DNA of 64,000 nucleotides from Allolobophora icterica (taxonomy: Eukaryota; Annelida; Clitellata; Crassiclitellata; Lumbricidae), in NCBI GenBank assembly GCA_963556255.1, contig OY744611.1, forward strand, positions 35,040,285-35,104,284, written 5' to 3'. Below, piece after piece: positions 31,626 to 44,500 of the stretch. Numbering within the stretch: the first letter of the stretch is position 1; every line of letters begins with the position of its first letter. The notes below the pieces were generated by a model. The model was given only the letters and a program-made list of their open reading frames with translations. It did no database searches and was not told where the DNA came from. A program made the translations under genes and the position numbers.

Positions 31626-31754
31626 GACACTCACCCCCTGGACATATTCCCCGGTCATATTCCCCGGACAGTAACCTCCGGACAATTTCCCCCCATACTA
31701 GGACATTTCCTCCTTCAGTGCAACATACACAAAGCTTTCTGTTTTGATGATCAA

Positions 31755-32264
31755 AACATGCATACATACATACGTATATACATAAATGTATACACGTATA
31801 CATACATGCATACATACATACATACATACACACATACATATATACATACAAGCATACATACATACATATAAACATACATACTTACACACATATATACATA
31901 CATACATGCATACATACATATATACATACATAGTTACATATATGCATACATATATGCATACATACGTGCATACATACATACATACATGCATACATACATA
32001 CATACATACATATATACATACATACTCACCGACATGCATACATACATGCATACATACATATATACATACATACATACTCACCTACATGCATACATACATA
32101 CATACATATATACATACATACTTACATACATGCATGCATACAAGCATACAAACATACATACATACTTACATACATATATACATACATACATACATGCATA
32201 CATACATATATACATACATACTTACATATATGCATACATATATGCATACATACATGCATACATA
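31755..32264. repeat. (CATA)n/(CATG)n microsatellite, ~510 bp
   Basis: A long imperfect tetramer array. It creates spurious His-Thr-Tyr-Ile frames on the plus strand and Cys-Met-Tyr-Val frames on the minus strand. Confidence 0.97.
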
Positions 32265-32530
32265 TAGTGCTTTTTTTCAGCCGGAACGCGCCGGTACGGC
32301 GTTCCGGCACCTTTTTTCAGGTACTAAAAAAGAATTTATTTATTTTAATAATAAATACAATAATTTAGTTATTTTAATTTAATTTCTGTGTTTTGAACTG
32401 TTTTCAGTGTTCATTCAGACCCCTCCCAACCCCCAATCCCGTTTTTCTCGGGATTTTAGCCCGCCCATAATTATTCCGTTCCGGAACCTATTGTTCCGTT
32501 CCGGAACCTTTTTTCCAGAAAAAAGCACTG
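32265..32530. mobile_element. hAT-like MITE (GCCGGAACG family), complete copy in the CATA array
   Basis: Ends (T)AGTGCTTTTTTTCAGCCGG and the inverse of AAAAAAGCACTG, 266 bp, the same length as the copy at 33286. It has inserted in the microsatellite, so its target duplication (CATACATA/CATATATA) cannot be separated from the array. Confidence 0.85.
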
Positions 32531-32708
32531 CATATATACATACATACTTACATACATACATACATAAATCCACAGAGGGGGGAATTTGTCCGGGGGAAAA
32601 TGACCTACCTAGATTCGGGGGAAAGTGTCCGGGGTAACTGTCCGGGGAATATGTCCGGGAATATAATTATGTCCAGGGGTAACTGTCAGGCATTCCACCG
32701 AACATACC

Positions 32709-32885
32709 CAGTGCTCGAAATGGAAAATTTTACGAAACGGAACGCTAGTCAAAGATATGGGAGCATTCACGTTAATTTCATAGTATTTTCCACAATAATT
32801 CATTTGACGAACCGGAACGGAAACGCTAATTCATTTGACGAACCGGAACGGCGTTCCGGTGCGTTCCGGTCCATTTCGAGCACTG
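32709..32885. mobile_element. Small TIR element, CAGTGCTCGAAATGG ends
   Basis: CAGTGCTCGAAATGG at the left is mirrored by CCATTTCGAGCACTG at the right. It carries the same 17-bp palindrome CCGGAACGGCGTTCCGG as the neighbouring family. No target duplication is seen. Confidence 0.75.
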
Positions 32886-32990
32886 ATGTTACATACCACT
32901 ACACCACCGCGTCCCCCTTAGTCATACACTAAGTAATTGTCGTTTGAAAGACATCATATGCAGTATCACTGTATCATTGTCAACGTCCCT

Positions 32991-33182
<192 letters not shown>

Positions 33183-33285
33183 GGGAATTAATTCAACATT
33201 AAATTATGAAAAATTAAAAATAGTTAGCAGAACCACGTGGGCAAGAGAAATTGGTGCAGGTCAAATTTGGCACGTCGGCTAAGAG

Positions 33286-33551
33286 CAGTGTTTTTTTCAG
33301 CCGGAACGAGCCGGAACGGCGTTTCGTCACCTTTTTTCAGCCACTAAAAAATAATTTATTTATTTTAAAGATGAAAACAATAATTTAGTCATATTAATTT
33401 AATTTCAATGTTTTGAACTCTTTTCAGTGTTTATTGAGACCCCTCCCAACCCCCAACCCCGTTTTTCTCTGGATTGTAGCCGCCCATAATTGTTCCGTTC
33501 CGGAACCTATTGTTCCGTTCCGGAACCTTTTTTTCTAGACAAAAAGCACTG
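33286..33551. mobile_element. hAT-like MITE (GCCGGAACG family), complete copy
   Basis: Ends CAGTGTTTTTTTCAGCCGG and the inverse of AGACAAAAAGCACTG. GCTAAGAG is duplicated exactly at 33278-33285 and 33552-33559. It has no coding capacity. Confidence 0.93.
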
Positions 33552-33559
33552 GCTAAGAG

Positions 33560-34590
33560 TATATTATTAAATGAATATTCACCATGCGTGAATATATGTT
33601 AATTTGTCAAGACCTTTTTCATTTTGTACCATGTCTTTCTGTTAGGTTAATGTTACCCCAGCTATTTCGTTTCCCACACTCAATTTGTGGCTTGCGGGTT
33701 GATCTTCCGTCCACAACGTAAGTCGTAAGACTTACCTTTTTCTAATCGTTGAACCTCTATAGCGTAGACTGCCTCTCCGAGTGGGCTGAATATTGACCTC
33801 ACTGCGGTTTGGTTTGATGCGCCATCGGTTGATGCTTTGTGCGTTAGACACAGGTGCGAATGAAATCACAAATAAAGCAATTAATTAAAGGCAATTATTA
33901 TTATTTTTTAATTTCGGCTGGTTATCTGTGCAATCGCGTGCCGATTTCAGGATCTTACTGTTTTCCGTAATTGTTTTGCAGTCTGTGCGAAATTACATTA
34001 TTATTAGTTTGGCACAGTGATCATAAAAGTCATCGAAAGATAAATCACAGCAGATAAAATAATTTAAATAAACAAAATGGCGGAGTTGTTTCTGCCATAA
34101 TAGGTCGTTGGTTTCTGCTAATGAAGCTCGAAATCTATTAACGGTAACCGGGAAATTCCAAGTTTCGACGATAAGGAGTTTCTTTTCCCTTGAGCGGAAA
34201 CATAACAGATTCGTTTACTTTCTCTATTATTATCGTCATTATTTTCAGTACTTGTTCAAATATCTCTAGAATTGTGTGTAAACGCCAACAATAGATGCTC
34301 AAGCGACGCTAAAGGTTTCTCGTCGAATCGTTCCAATCGGTTCCGTTGATCGTTGGATTCGAGTTATTGGTCAAAACATCTTAGTTGTCGGCTATTCCTT
34401 TGATTTCCTTGTTGAGTTGTGTAGCGTATAATCTTGGTGTTTGATCTTACACCCGCTACTCTAGCAATTTCCTTGTCTGCATCTCGGGAGTCGGGACAAT
34501 ACCTGTGATGGTGATATTTGATTACTATCAGGAACTAGTGTTAAACAATATGTTTTAGCTATATTTCAGGACTTCTCCATCTGCACCCTG
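33560..34590. other. No gene recognised
   Basis: AT-rich single-copy-looking sequence. It could hold the A20-like promoter and a 5' UTR exon, which cannot be defined without transcripts. Confidence 0.3.
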
Positions 34591-34599
34591 TAGCCAACT

Positions 34600-34760
34600 T
34601 AGCTGTAATGCTAGTGGGAAGGTCAGACGGCAAGGGAGAGAACTGGCCACCCGCCCTCATATGCCGAGGCTAAGAAATACTTGCTAACACTTCATACCTA
34701 CATGACTGGCTCTCGGGCTAGCATAAAGGACTGCTCTTCTTCATGTTCAGTGTTCACACA
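34600..34760 (+). mobile_element. SINE family 1, body only
   Basis: It shares 'gagagaactggccaccc', 'ctcatatgccgaggctaag', 'gctaacacttc' and 'ggactgctcttctt' with 13570-13720, but lacks the tRNA-like head. Confidence 0.75.
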
Positions 34761-35217
34761 TACTTAGTTTTCAGTCTAGATTTTCAGTCTGGCACAACGG
34801 GACTGGGCCTGCTGGTGGAGGTTTTTGAGTTCATTAACATCTGAAATGGTCATTTATTGTGAGAAACATTACTGTTTAAATGAAAATTTATGTTGTAACA
34901 TTGTTATTTTTAACACATTGTAAAACCTACTGAGACACTAATTGATTAAAAGTACATCTGTACTTTTATTGTGGGATGTTAAAACAATATATAATAATGC
35001 GACTTCTGATGCGTTTTACAAACAAAGCAAGCATTAAAAGACAAAATCAGAAGAGGCTAATATGGTCCTGCTAACAATGTCATGCAGTTCCAGTTCATGG
35101 ATTTTGCATTATTAATAAGCGCAAAACTGAAAAAACAAGCCCTTGTGTGCACTTGCTAGAAGTTTCCGAATTGGTGCTACATAAATTTGTGTGTAACTTA
35201 CACTGTGCTTGTTGTAG

Positions 35218-35590
35218 ATGTCTGTTGTGCCTTATAACAACAGCAGTGGCATGTATTCAACATTGCCTGCCAAGGGTCTGCCACGCTCGATGGTTCTTCT
35301 ATCACGTGCTTTTTCACATTGTCGATGTGACTTATGCACACTTCAAGTCCGCCAGTGCATTGAGTCGAGCATTTTTGAGCCTGTCGAACCGCTTATGATC
35401 CCAATGCTGAGCACCGAATATGGCTGGTGGAATGTCCGTTTGCCGAGCAAAATGGTCGAGCCAGTTATACAGTTCACAAATTATACAGAATACATCTGCA
35501 TCGATGAGGATGTGATGAGTTTTCTTGAGGAGAAGAAAGTCATCAACTGGTGTCCAGGTCTTCGACAGTTCCACCCTATTCGAACAACAG
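35218..35590 (+). CDS. TNFAIP3: A20-like exon 1: start and N-terminal OTU
   Basis: Acceptor cttgttgtag directly precedes ATG; donor ACAACAG|GTGCTT leaves in phase 1. [20 protein letters not shown] aligns with the human A20 segment before GDGNC (KKLNWCREVRKL). Asp96 is the candidate third catalytic residue. Confidence 0.9.
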
Positions 35591-38500
35591 GTGCTTTGGG
35601 TTCCCGTGAACTAATATGGTTCATTCATTCATTTATTTTGACAATTTATATAGCGCCTCTTCAAGAAGCCTACTCAGAGATGCTCCCAGTCCAGCCACGG
35701 TCAAACAGAGAAGACTTAAGGAGGCAGTAGAAAGCAGATGAACTGCTTCGTGGAAATAAGCGCAAAGAAGGTGGGAGCCAATTACATGTAGAGGGGCCAG
35801 CCACTGAGAAGGCACGACGCTGTCTGACTGAGGAGTGGAACCGAGGGACCAACAGCTCACCCCCAGCTGCAGAACGCAGAAATCAACGGGACATTAGGCC
35901 AGAGATCAGCAGAGATCAGCAGAGATCAGATATGTAAGACAGAGCTTCACCAGAGAGAGACCGCCAGACAAGAGAAGCAAGCCTATAAGAACTGCGCTGC
36001 GAGGCAGGAATCCAATGCAGGACTGGTGCGTATTTTGGGATATGGGCAATGAGCTGAGCGGCGGTGTCACGACAAATGGTTCATGGACAAATAGTTCACC
36101 GACAAATGGTTCACGATCAGATGATATTATTATATCTTCGTTTATTAATAAGTTCTCACTGACAGAACGCAATGAGGTACAATTCACTTGGGTACTGATT
36201 ATATGCCAATTAACACGTTTTTTAAAACGTCATGCAAGTCAAAATGATTACTATCAGTAACTGTTTTTATACGTCATCCGAGCCAGAAAGTTCCTATTGT
36301 CTTTGATAGGAAGGGCAAATGGATAGTGAACCATTTGTCCGTGAACCATTTGTTCCAGCTTCTAGTTTCAGTTATATATTCAACGAGAATCCAGCTTCTA
36401 GTTTCAGTTATATATTCAACGATAATCCAGCTTCCAGTTGAGCTATATTTTCATCGGCCATCCAGGTTCTAGTTTGAGATATATTTTTCATCGGCCATCC
36501 ACCTTATAGTTTGAGCTATATTTTCATTGTTTGTCCAGCTTCTAGCTATGTTTGAATTTTACTATCAACTGCTTGATCGATTAAAACATGTCCTAGTAAA
36601 ATTCAAACTAGAAGCTGGATGAGCGATGAAAATATAGCTCAAACTAGAAGCTGGAAGATCATGAACCATTTGTCTGTGAACTATTTGTCCGTGAACCATT
36701 TGTCGGTGAACCATTTGTCGGTGAACCATTTGTCGTGAACCATTTGTCATGGAACCCTGAGCGGCAGAGCTAAGGACCTGGTCAAGGCGCCCAGTTAGAG
36801 CTAATGGATGTCCAGTGAGAACTGAGCACCAATAGTCGACTCTACTGGAGATAAAAGCTTGAACAAGGATCACTGCCACATCATGAGAAAGGAACCATCT
36901 TACAATACGCAACTGCCGGAGCTGGTAGTAGCAACTCTGGGTGACCAAGTTAACATGTCACCGAATCGAAATTTTTCAACATTCTCGTACAGCTCTCAGG
37001 TTTTCTCTAATTTATGACAAAAGTTTTAAATTTAAGACCAGAATAGTATTCAGTGACTAAGTCCACCACTGCTTGTACTCTGGCAGTGCCAGTTCCTAGC
37101 CTGGAGAAAGAGGAGGGCGACACTAATCATCTTTGTTATGATGCAGCGTCATTACACACAGCCCGACTAACCAACCAGTCAGTGACCTTAGGAAATGCAA
37201 ACTGTATTCTTTGTGTTAGCGCATATAGTTGAACCAATTTTTCCAGGTGACGGGAACTGTTTGATGCATGCTGTCATCCTGGCGACCTGTGGAATCCAGG
37301 ACAGTGGCCTTGTCCTCCGTCGCCTCGTCTATGTGGCCCTGGTTGAATCTGCGTCGAACTCTTTCCGCAAGAGATGGCAAAAGGAAAAGCAACGACTCAA
37401 TGAAAACATTCCGGGTGGTCTCCAATATACATCCGAGGTCGGTCGACAAAAAGTATCTGAATGTAATTTCTTATGTGTATTAAAGTGTAATGTAGTGCTG
37501 CTTAGTAGGGAATGTAATCCTGGAGCATTATGTCAATCCTGGGATTACGTGATTAGAAATGAATCAATCCCGGGATTATACTTTTTGCTTAGTTTGTAGG
37601 TGGGTTTGCAAACCTTTCATTGAACCACCAAATGCGTTGGATTTGTTCCCTTCGCCTTCATGAGCACGAATACTCTCTTCCACCCAAAGATGACAAGAAT
37701 TTCATCCCTTGCCTTTTGTAGCATCTTCAATCAGGCCCTTAGCCAACCACCCGTCCAGCCGTCCTTTGGACGACTGAAAATCATTTTGGACAGCCATAAA
37801 TTGTGCATGGACGCGACGTCCTAACTGTGATAGGCTATAATGTATTTACCATTTCCCTTCATCTGTGTAACAACGTTCCTTTTCCCACACAAGATACACT
37901 TCTCTAGCATCTAGGATAGGTGTAATTAAGAGCCAATTAGACGAGGTTGTTTCATGGTAATTGGTAACTGATTATGACTATGTAAATATCTTGACCGTAT
38001 GAATAATTATAGGGGTTTGGATTGATAACAAGTAACGTCTGTTCCCTTGGCTATAATAATCAAATAAGGGCATTAAAAATTACAATCTGAAGTCAACAGA
38101 TTGTTGTTTGTATCATTGTATATAAAGCAAAACTGTTACAATTGTGATCAAAATCCAAGTCATTCAGTGTAGGGCAGAGGTGGGCAAACTATGGCCCGTG
38201 GGCCGGATCCGGCCCGCCAACACTTTTCATCCGGCCCCCACAATCATTCAGAAAAATTTAAAAAAATTTAGACCGCGAGTTTTCTTCGTTTTACTCAAGT
38301 GGCGCTGCTCACTTGCTTACTATTCCGGTCTTGTCTTTATTAATAACTCTATGCATTAACTCTGCCGATCTTCTCCACTTCCCTGCAGAGGTTTTTGCAC
38401 GTGATCTGCATGCGCAAAAGTGAAGTCCGTTCAAGCAAAGCTAATGTTGCTTTCAAAGCAGATGAAAGAACAAAACTACGGGAAATATAGCCTTCAGCTT

Positions 38501-41500
38501 TCAAGTTTGATAGAAGAGTTCTCCAGACGATTTGTGGATTTTATATCAATTGACACTGAATTTGCTGTGCTTACAATACCGTTCACAGTTGACATTGACA
38601 ATTAGCACCTACGGAACTTCAGCTGGAGTTAACCGACCCACAACGTGACATTGTTCTCAAAGAACAGCTCAAAGGACCAGGCCTGAAAACATTCTTTTAT
38701 TCACTCAGAAAGGAAAAATTCTCATATCCACAAAGTTTTGCTTTAATAATGTTTGTGTTATTCGCATATACTTTATACTTACACCTGTCAACAAAAATTT
38801 GCAACTATGAAGATAAACAAATCCAGGTGCAGGTCTCAGTTAAGTGATCTAAACTTGAACTCGAACTGTGAGTTGCAACCAGCGCAATCACTCCGGATTA
38901 TGGGAAACTTGTTAACTAAATGCATGGATGTTCACAATCGCATACATCTCATTAGTAACAGCCAAAGTGTATTTAATATTCTATAAATAGTAAACTTCTT
39001 TTCGTGTTAGTCGTTATTAAAAGTTAAAAAATTGTTATCCGGCCCTCCGAATTTTTTGGGCGTTTAATGTGGCCTCATGTGCAAAAAGTTTGCCCACCCC
39101 TGGTGTAGGGGCATTGCAGACTTTTGCAGTCGGACTTGTACGGTCGCCGCATTGGGAGGTTGCAACTTCATACGCTCATGGCATCGGGTGGTCACGACTT
39201 TGAATGCTTTTGGACGCCCTACTCTTTATTTCTGGCTAAGGGCCTGTCTTCAATCCATCTGACTGATTGTCAAAGCTCGCTTGCACATACATTTCTTTGT
39301 CATAGCAGTGGAAATATATGCTTTATTATCACCATTTCTATTATAGCAAATAGACTGTTGTAAGCTGTGATGTGGTGTGTCATCCTTCGTTGATTTATAA
39401 TAAATGAATATACATGTCACAGTTTTCAGTGATGTTTTCGAGTGGCATAACTTGCACCGTGCTGCTTGACCATTACTTTCTATTTCTAAGTATTCCCAAA
39501 CACCACTTTTAGAAAAGGACATTATTTATTATTTTTGAAATCTATTAAATATATTTAAATTAGTTTTTTTAACCTATTCAATATTTCTGACTGACTTCAT
39601 CGTAGACGCAGTATAGTAGTACTAGTAGGCATAGGCGTAGGGGATATTTCAGCGGCGGGGGGCAAGATTTTATTTCTGCCCGAAAAAAAATTCCGAGTAA
39701 TTGCCATGACGTCGTGCATCACTGACAGTAGAACAGTCACAGTCACAGCCCAAAATGTCGCCGGGCCCCTGGGAATTTGCCTCCTCTGCCCCCCTCTCGG
39801 CGGGCCTGCTCTTGAACCATTCAGGATTAAAATCCCTTCGAGTTCTACACGTCCGATTCGTTTTGGACAATACTCTTTGAGCATTGGTTGGTTTGGGCAA
39901 GGCTGGCCATCCTTCATTACATCATCGCTAGAGGGAGTGTTGAAGTTCTCATTCTCAGAGTCAGGTTGGTCAGCATCCTCTTCATCAAAACTTGAACTTA
40001 CCCTAGGGTCGTTTTCACCAAACAGCTGGTTTGACACAACTATCGTGTGTCAGTAAGCTTACACCAGATGTGTCCAGTGCTGAGAATAGGTCTATCTGAG
40101 GCAGATTGTGAGACTGCGTTTGCTTTGGTTGCACGAAAAAGTTCGGTGCTTTTGGGACTTTTCACACACAGCGATGAACTTAGCGTTTTTACTATGGTGA
40201 TTTTTACCAGTCTTGTTGTCAAGACCTTAAACCTCAAGACCAAGACCAAGACCAAGACCTTGAACCTCAAGACCAAGACCAAGACCTTGAACCTCGAGAC
40301 CAAGACCAAGACCAAGACTTTGAACCTCGAGACCAAGACCAAGACCAAGACCTCGAACCTCAAGACCAAGACCAAGACCAAGACCCAAAAAATCGAGATC
40401 AGGTCAAGACTTCTAAAAATTGTAAAGTCGGAATATTCGCTATTTTAATGAAAACATGAGTCTTTTATTTTATTCAAGCAAATTAACTTTAAATGCAAAC
40501 TGCAGAGAAATCCGAATTAGTCCTTCATGCAAACTTTTATACCAAATGCCTTTTGTATTCTATAAAAAAAACAATTCGCTCAAAATTTTCTGACCAAGAC
40601 GTCCCTGGTGGACCTCATAAAAATTCCGCCATGTGAAAAAATACGTTCTACAGGTGCTGAAGTCGCTGACACACACAGAGTAGCTTTTCAAGCACTGGAT
40701 GTAACTGTACAGATAGTGAGTCCTTTTGAAATCTTCCCATGGTTTATCATACCGTCTGATACAGAATAACTGTTGCTGCTGCCAATGGGTTTTCCTGACC
40801 AACATGACTTGTATCCATCCATAGATATTGGTCGTATACGATGCAAGCAGGCTTGATACAGAATTCTTGAGTTCTGTTAAATGACTGTTCATATTGACAG
40901 CCGGTCTTGGTCTTGGTCTTGCGAGACCAAGACCAAGACTTTGAACCTCAAGACCAAGACCAAGACCAAGACCTTGAACCTCAAGACCAAGACCAAGACC
41001 AAGACCTTGAACCTCAAGACCAAGACCAAGACCAAGACTTTTAAAAACGAACGCGAGTGCACTCGAGACCAAGACCTTGGTCTCGAGGACAACAAGACTG
41101 ATTTTTACCATGCTGATCTGCGTAGTCTGAATCCTTACCACATTCACTGCACGTAACACGCTGTCGATACCTTCGTTTCCGCGAAGGTTCATCCATTACA
41201 GAGTTATAATTCTTACTTGCTAACTGATGCTAACAATTAACACTTGGTTTCGAGTCACAAATTCACAACTAAGTAAATATCAAACGTGAAAGAAATTTCT
41301 GCACACAACGCCGACCTGAAACTGCACGCCGAAAAGTGGATTGCAACAGAACTTGAATTATTTTATTTCTTTTCTGAAGTCGGTATCCAGCCCACATGTT
41401 GGATGTTATAAGTAGGTAAGTAAGTAAGTAAGTAATTATTTAGTAGGCCTACATCATTGAATAAAGCTGTAAATGCTGTCGCGTCTCTCTAAACCCTGTC

Positions 41501-44500
41501 GTGGCCTATAATTGAGAGCGCGACGTATTCAATCTCGGACCAAAGGAGGTTTTTAGAGTTATAATGTAACAACCTACATAATACAGGTTACATATATACG
41601 TACCAATCACTATCGTTTCTATCTATCCCAGTTACTCTTCGCCGTTCGCCTTCCAAGTCAGTCTGACCTATGTTCCCTGTTCCACAACCTATGTGTTCCT
41701 CTCCCCTCCTCCACGATCCCTTGTACTGAGCCGACTAAAATCCGGGAGGGTGGAACGCAGGCAGGAAGGCAGGCAAACAGAGGGCAGGCAACTGCCCAGC
41801 GTATACAGACCAGTCGGGCGATGTCAGATTCCTCACCTCTGGGGTGATTACGGCGAAGGGGTGGATGGAGGGCACTCTTCGGTTGATGTGGCCTCCTGCG
41901 AAATGTGATATAGGCCTAGTTTGAGGCATCTGCTGTTCTTCCATCACCATGATGCGCTGGGAGTTTCTGTTATAGGCCGAGTCGGAAGACGAAGTCGTGA
42001 CAAATGCTATGGTGTTTGCGAGCTAGTAGCTACTAACAGTCTAATACTATTCCGATTCGGGCAAATTGTTCAGCGTTTTTCCCGGTGCCAATTTGCCCGA
42101 AAAACAGGAACGCCCGAAATTTGGGGGGGCGCTTGCCCCCTCTGACCCCCCGCCTCCTACGCCTATGCTAGTCGGTCAAATACCCTGATGCAGTATGCTT
42201 TGTCTACCTCAATCTCTACTCTGAGCTCGAGCATAAGCAGTGGCACTTGGCAGCAGCAGGGCTTGGTTGATACTTGATATCTGATAGTGATACCACGACC
42301 CGGAATAAAGTCCAAGAACACCAGATGACCACTGCAGCACCACTGCGCGAGGAACCCAAGCAGTAGCAGGGTAGCCTAGCAACAGCACTGCAGCAGGTTG
42401 CACCGCTGCAGCCTGCAGCTCCATGATATTAAAGCAGCAAGAATCCGTCTGTAGTCTATACTAGGGCCTCTGTACTCAGCATTGCTTCTTATCTGTCGTA
42501 TTAGCGTCTATTGACCAAGGAAGAATTACACAGTTGATCAAGTAATTTTAATCCAAAAATTCCGAATATGTAATCCCGGAAATACAGGATTCCATGTTTG
42601 TCAATCCCGGGATTACGGGATTTAAAAAGGTCCTGGGATTCGGGATCCTGTGATTACATTCCTTACTGCTGTGAAGAGAGCTTGTGAAAATTCTGGTGAG
42701 AATTGTGATATTTGTCCATGCTTTGGAACACTATTAGAATTACAGTTAGTTCTGCCAGACCAACTTTTGGTATATTTCTATAATATGCAAATGATTCACA
42801 AATGGTTAATTCTGGACATCGTTTAATACACTAAGGAGATTACCATAAGCATATATTTCTAATATTGAACCATAACTTATTAAAGTACTTCAAGTATTTC
42901 AGCATTTTTCTATTGACGGTATTACAGTAATTCTTTGCTGACTCTGTTATAGCATTCATTTTATCATACTTCAGATGCTACAGCATGTTTATTTACAATG
43001 TTAAAGCATTACAGTATTTCTTTATGGACAATATTACAGCATTTTTTTTATTAACAACTTATCTTAGTATTTCTCTTACACTCGTTATTGGTTTCGTATA
43101 ATTTTATTGAAGTGTTTTGCTGTATGGCATAGGAATGGGATAAGGAGTGGAATATGGTTGTAAATGCTGCAGAAGACCTGCGAAAGACAACAATGGCATA
43201 CGAATTTCTGGAAGAAATGCATGTCTTTGTTCTCGCAAATGTTATCCGTCGTCCGATCATTATTCTCGGGGAATCAACAGTTCGAAGTCCGCTCGCTGGG
43301 GATTCAATCGAGCAAAACAACTTTGTTGGAATCTATCTACCACTGCTCTGGAATCCAAAAAACTGCAGTCCAACTCCCGTGGTTTTGTGCTTTCTACACA
43401 ATCACTTCCAACCTCTCATTTCTCGGTATACGTTTCCATCTGAGCCCAAGGATTTCCTGGCCATTCCACTGGTGACTTCACAACTCGAACCGCTCCACAT
43501 CCACTTCCTGCTGCCAGATGAAGAGTCAGAGGCACACAACCTTCTTCAGCATTATCTCCTCACGACCGAAGTCCCACGGAAGTCGGAGGATGGCAGTGCA
43601 GTTGAGGCAATTCTAGTTGCAGAAATCTTGTATACACTGCGCTATCACGACTGGGAGGACGAGGATTATTTGTACCTCACAAAAAATGTTTCTGTACAAA
43701 TGGATGCTCATAAGATTGCCCAAGTTCCTTCCAAGTCCAGCTTGAACTATATTCAGCCTGCAAAAGGGGATTGTCAAGTTCTCCGGACATCACCTGGTGC
43801 GAACCAACCAAAGCATATTGCAACGGATTGCCTTCATTGCAGAGGAAGGCACCAAAAGAGCACAATGACACAACTAGGTAGCTTGAAAGGTGTAGGACAA
43901 GATCGCCGCGAGGTAGCGCCGGAAGCTGAGAGCACTCCAGACAATGTCATGATTTTCAACACTCTAAAGAAACTGAAATCGCCACAGCAGGAAGAAGGTG
44001 CCACATGGAGAAAAAGCCATCTGGTGAGGGAACACATGTATTCTGGAACTTTTGAGGAGGGAAGACAACATGGAGCTGTTGATGGAGGGCACGGTTGGGG
44101 CAATACAGGCTATGGTTTCAAGTCAAAGATGGAGACACAGTTCACTCCTAGTGGTTCCAAGACGAGAACAGGTGAGAGGCTGATTTAAACCCCTCTTCTG
44201 CCAAACGATAGAAGAAAAAAAGGAAGAGATCTAACCCCAAGAAGTAGCCATAGGTATGAAGTTTTAGTGACTTCGTTTTCTTAGCATTTGGCCACGAGGG
44301 CAGACTGCCAGTTCTTTCCCTTGCTGCAGGATCTTCCCACCAACAGTATACAGTCCATGTACTCATTTTATAGCTCATTTTATAGCCGAGTTCTTTAGGG
44401 GCGCAAGTGGAACATAAGTCTTGAAACACTTGTCGTGGTGTGGCTTTTAACTTGTAGCCTCTAGTTTTGACAGTAAGTAGTAATTGCTAGATTACTACTT

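Larger units (their letters stand above)
39626..42168 (-). mobile_element. Decayed ZMYM1/TTF-type hAT remnant
   Basis: GCATAGGCGTAGG near the left end (39628) is mirrored by CCTACGCCTATGC near 42166, each beside G- or C-rich 'ggggggcaag'/'gcttgccccc'. The minus strand (39700-40035) has [16 protein letters not shown] and, in another frame, FNPEWFK. This resembles the TTF-type finger N-terminus of ZMYM1-like transposases. The rest is lost. It contains the element at 40208-41100. No target duplication is seen. Confidence 0.5.

Noticed and set aside
31786..32382. Long open frames reading His-Thr-Tyr-Ile or Cys-Met-Tyr-Val
   Set aside because: They are translations of the CATA tetramer array on both strands, not genes.
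37437..37452. Alternative exon 2 donor at 37451 of the A20-like gene
   Set aside because: It would insert five residues (VGRQK) before EWDKEW and break the spacing conserved with Cezanne, although the chosen donor is weak at +3.
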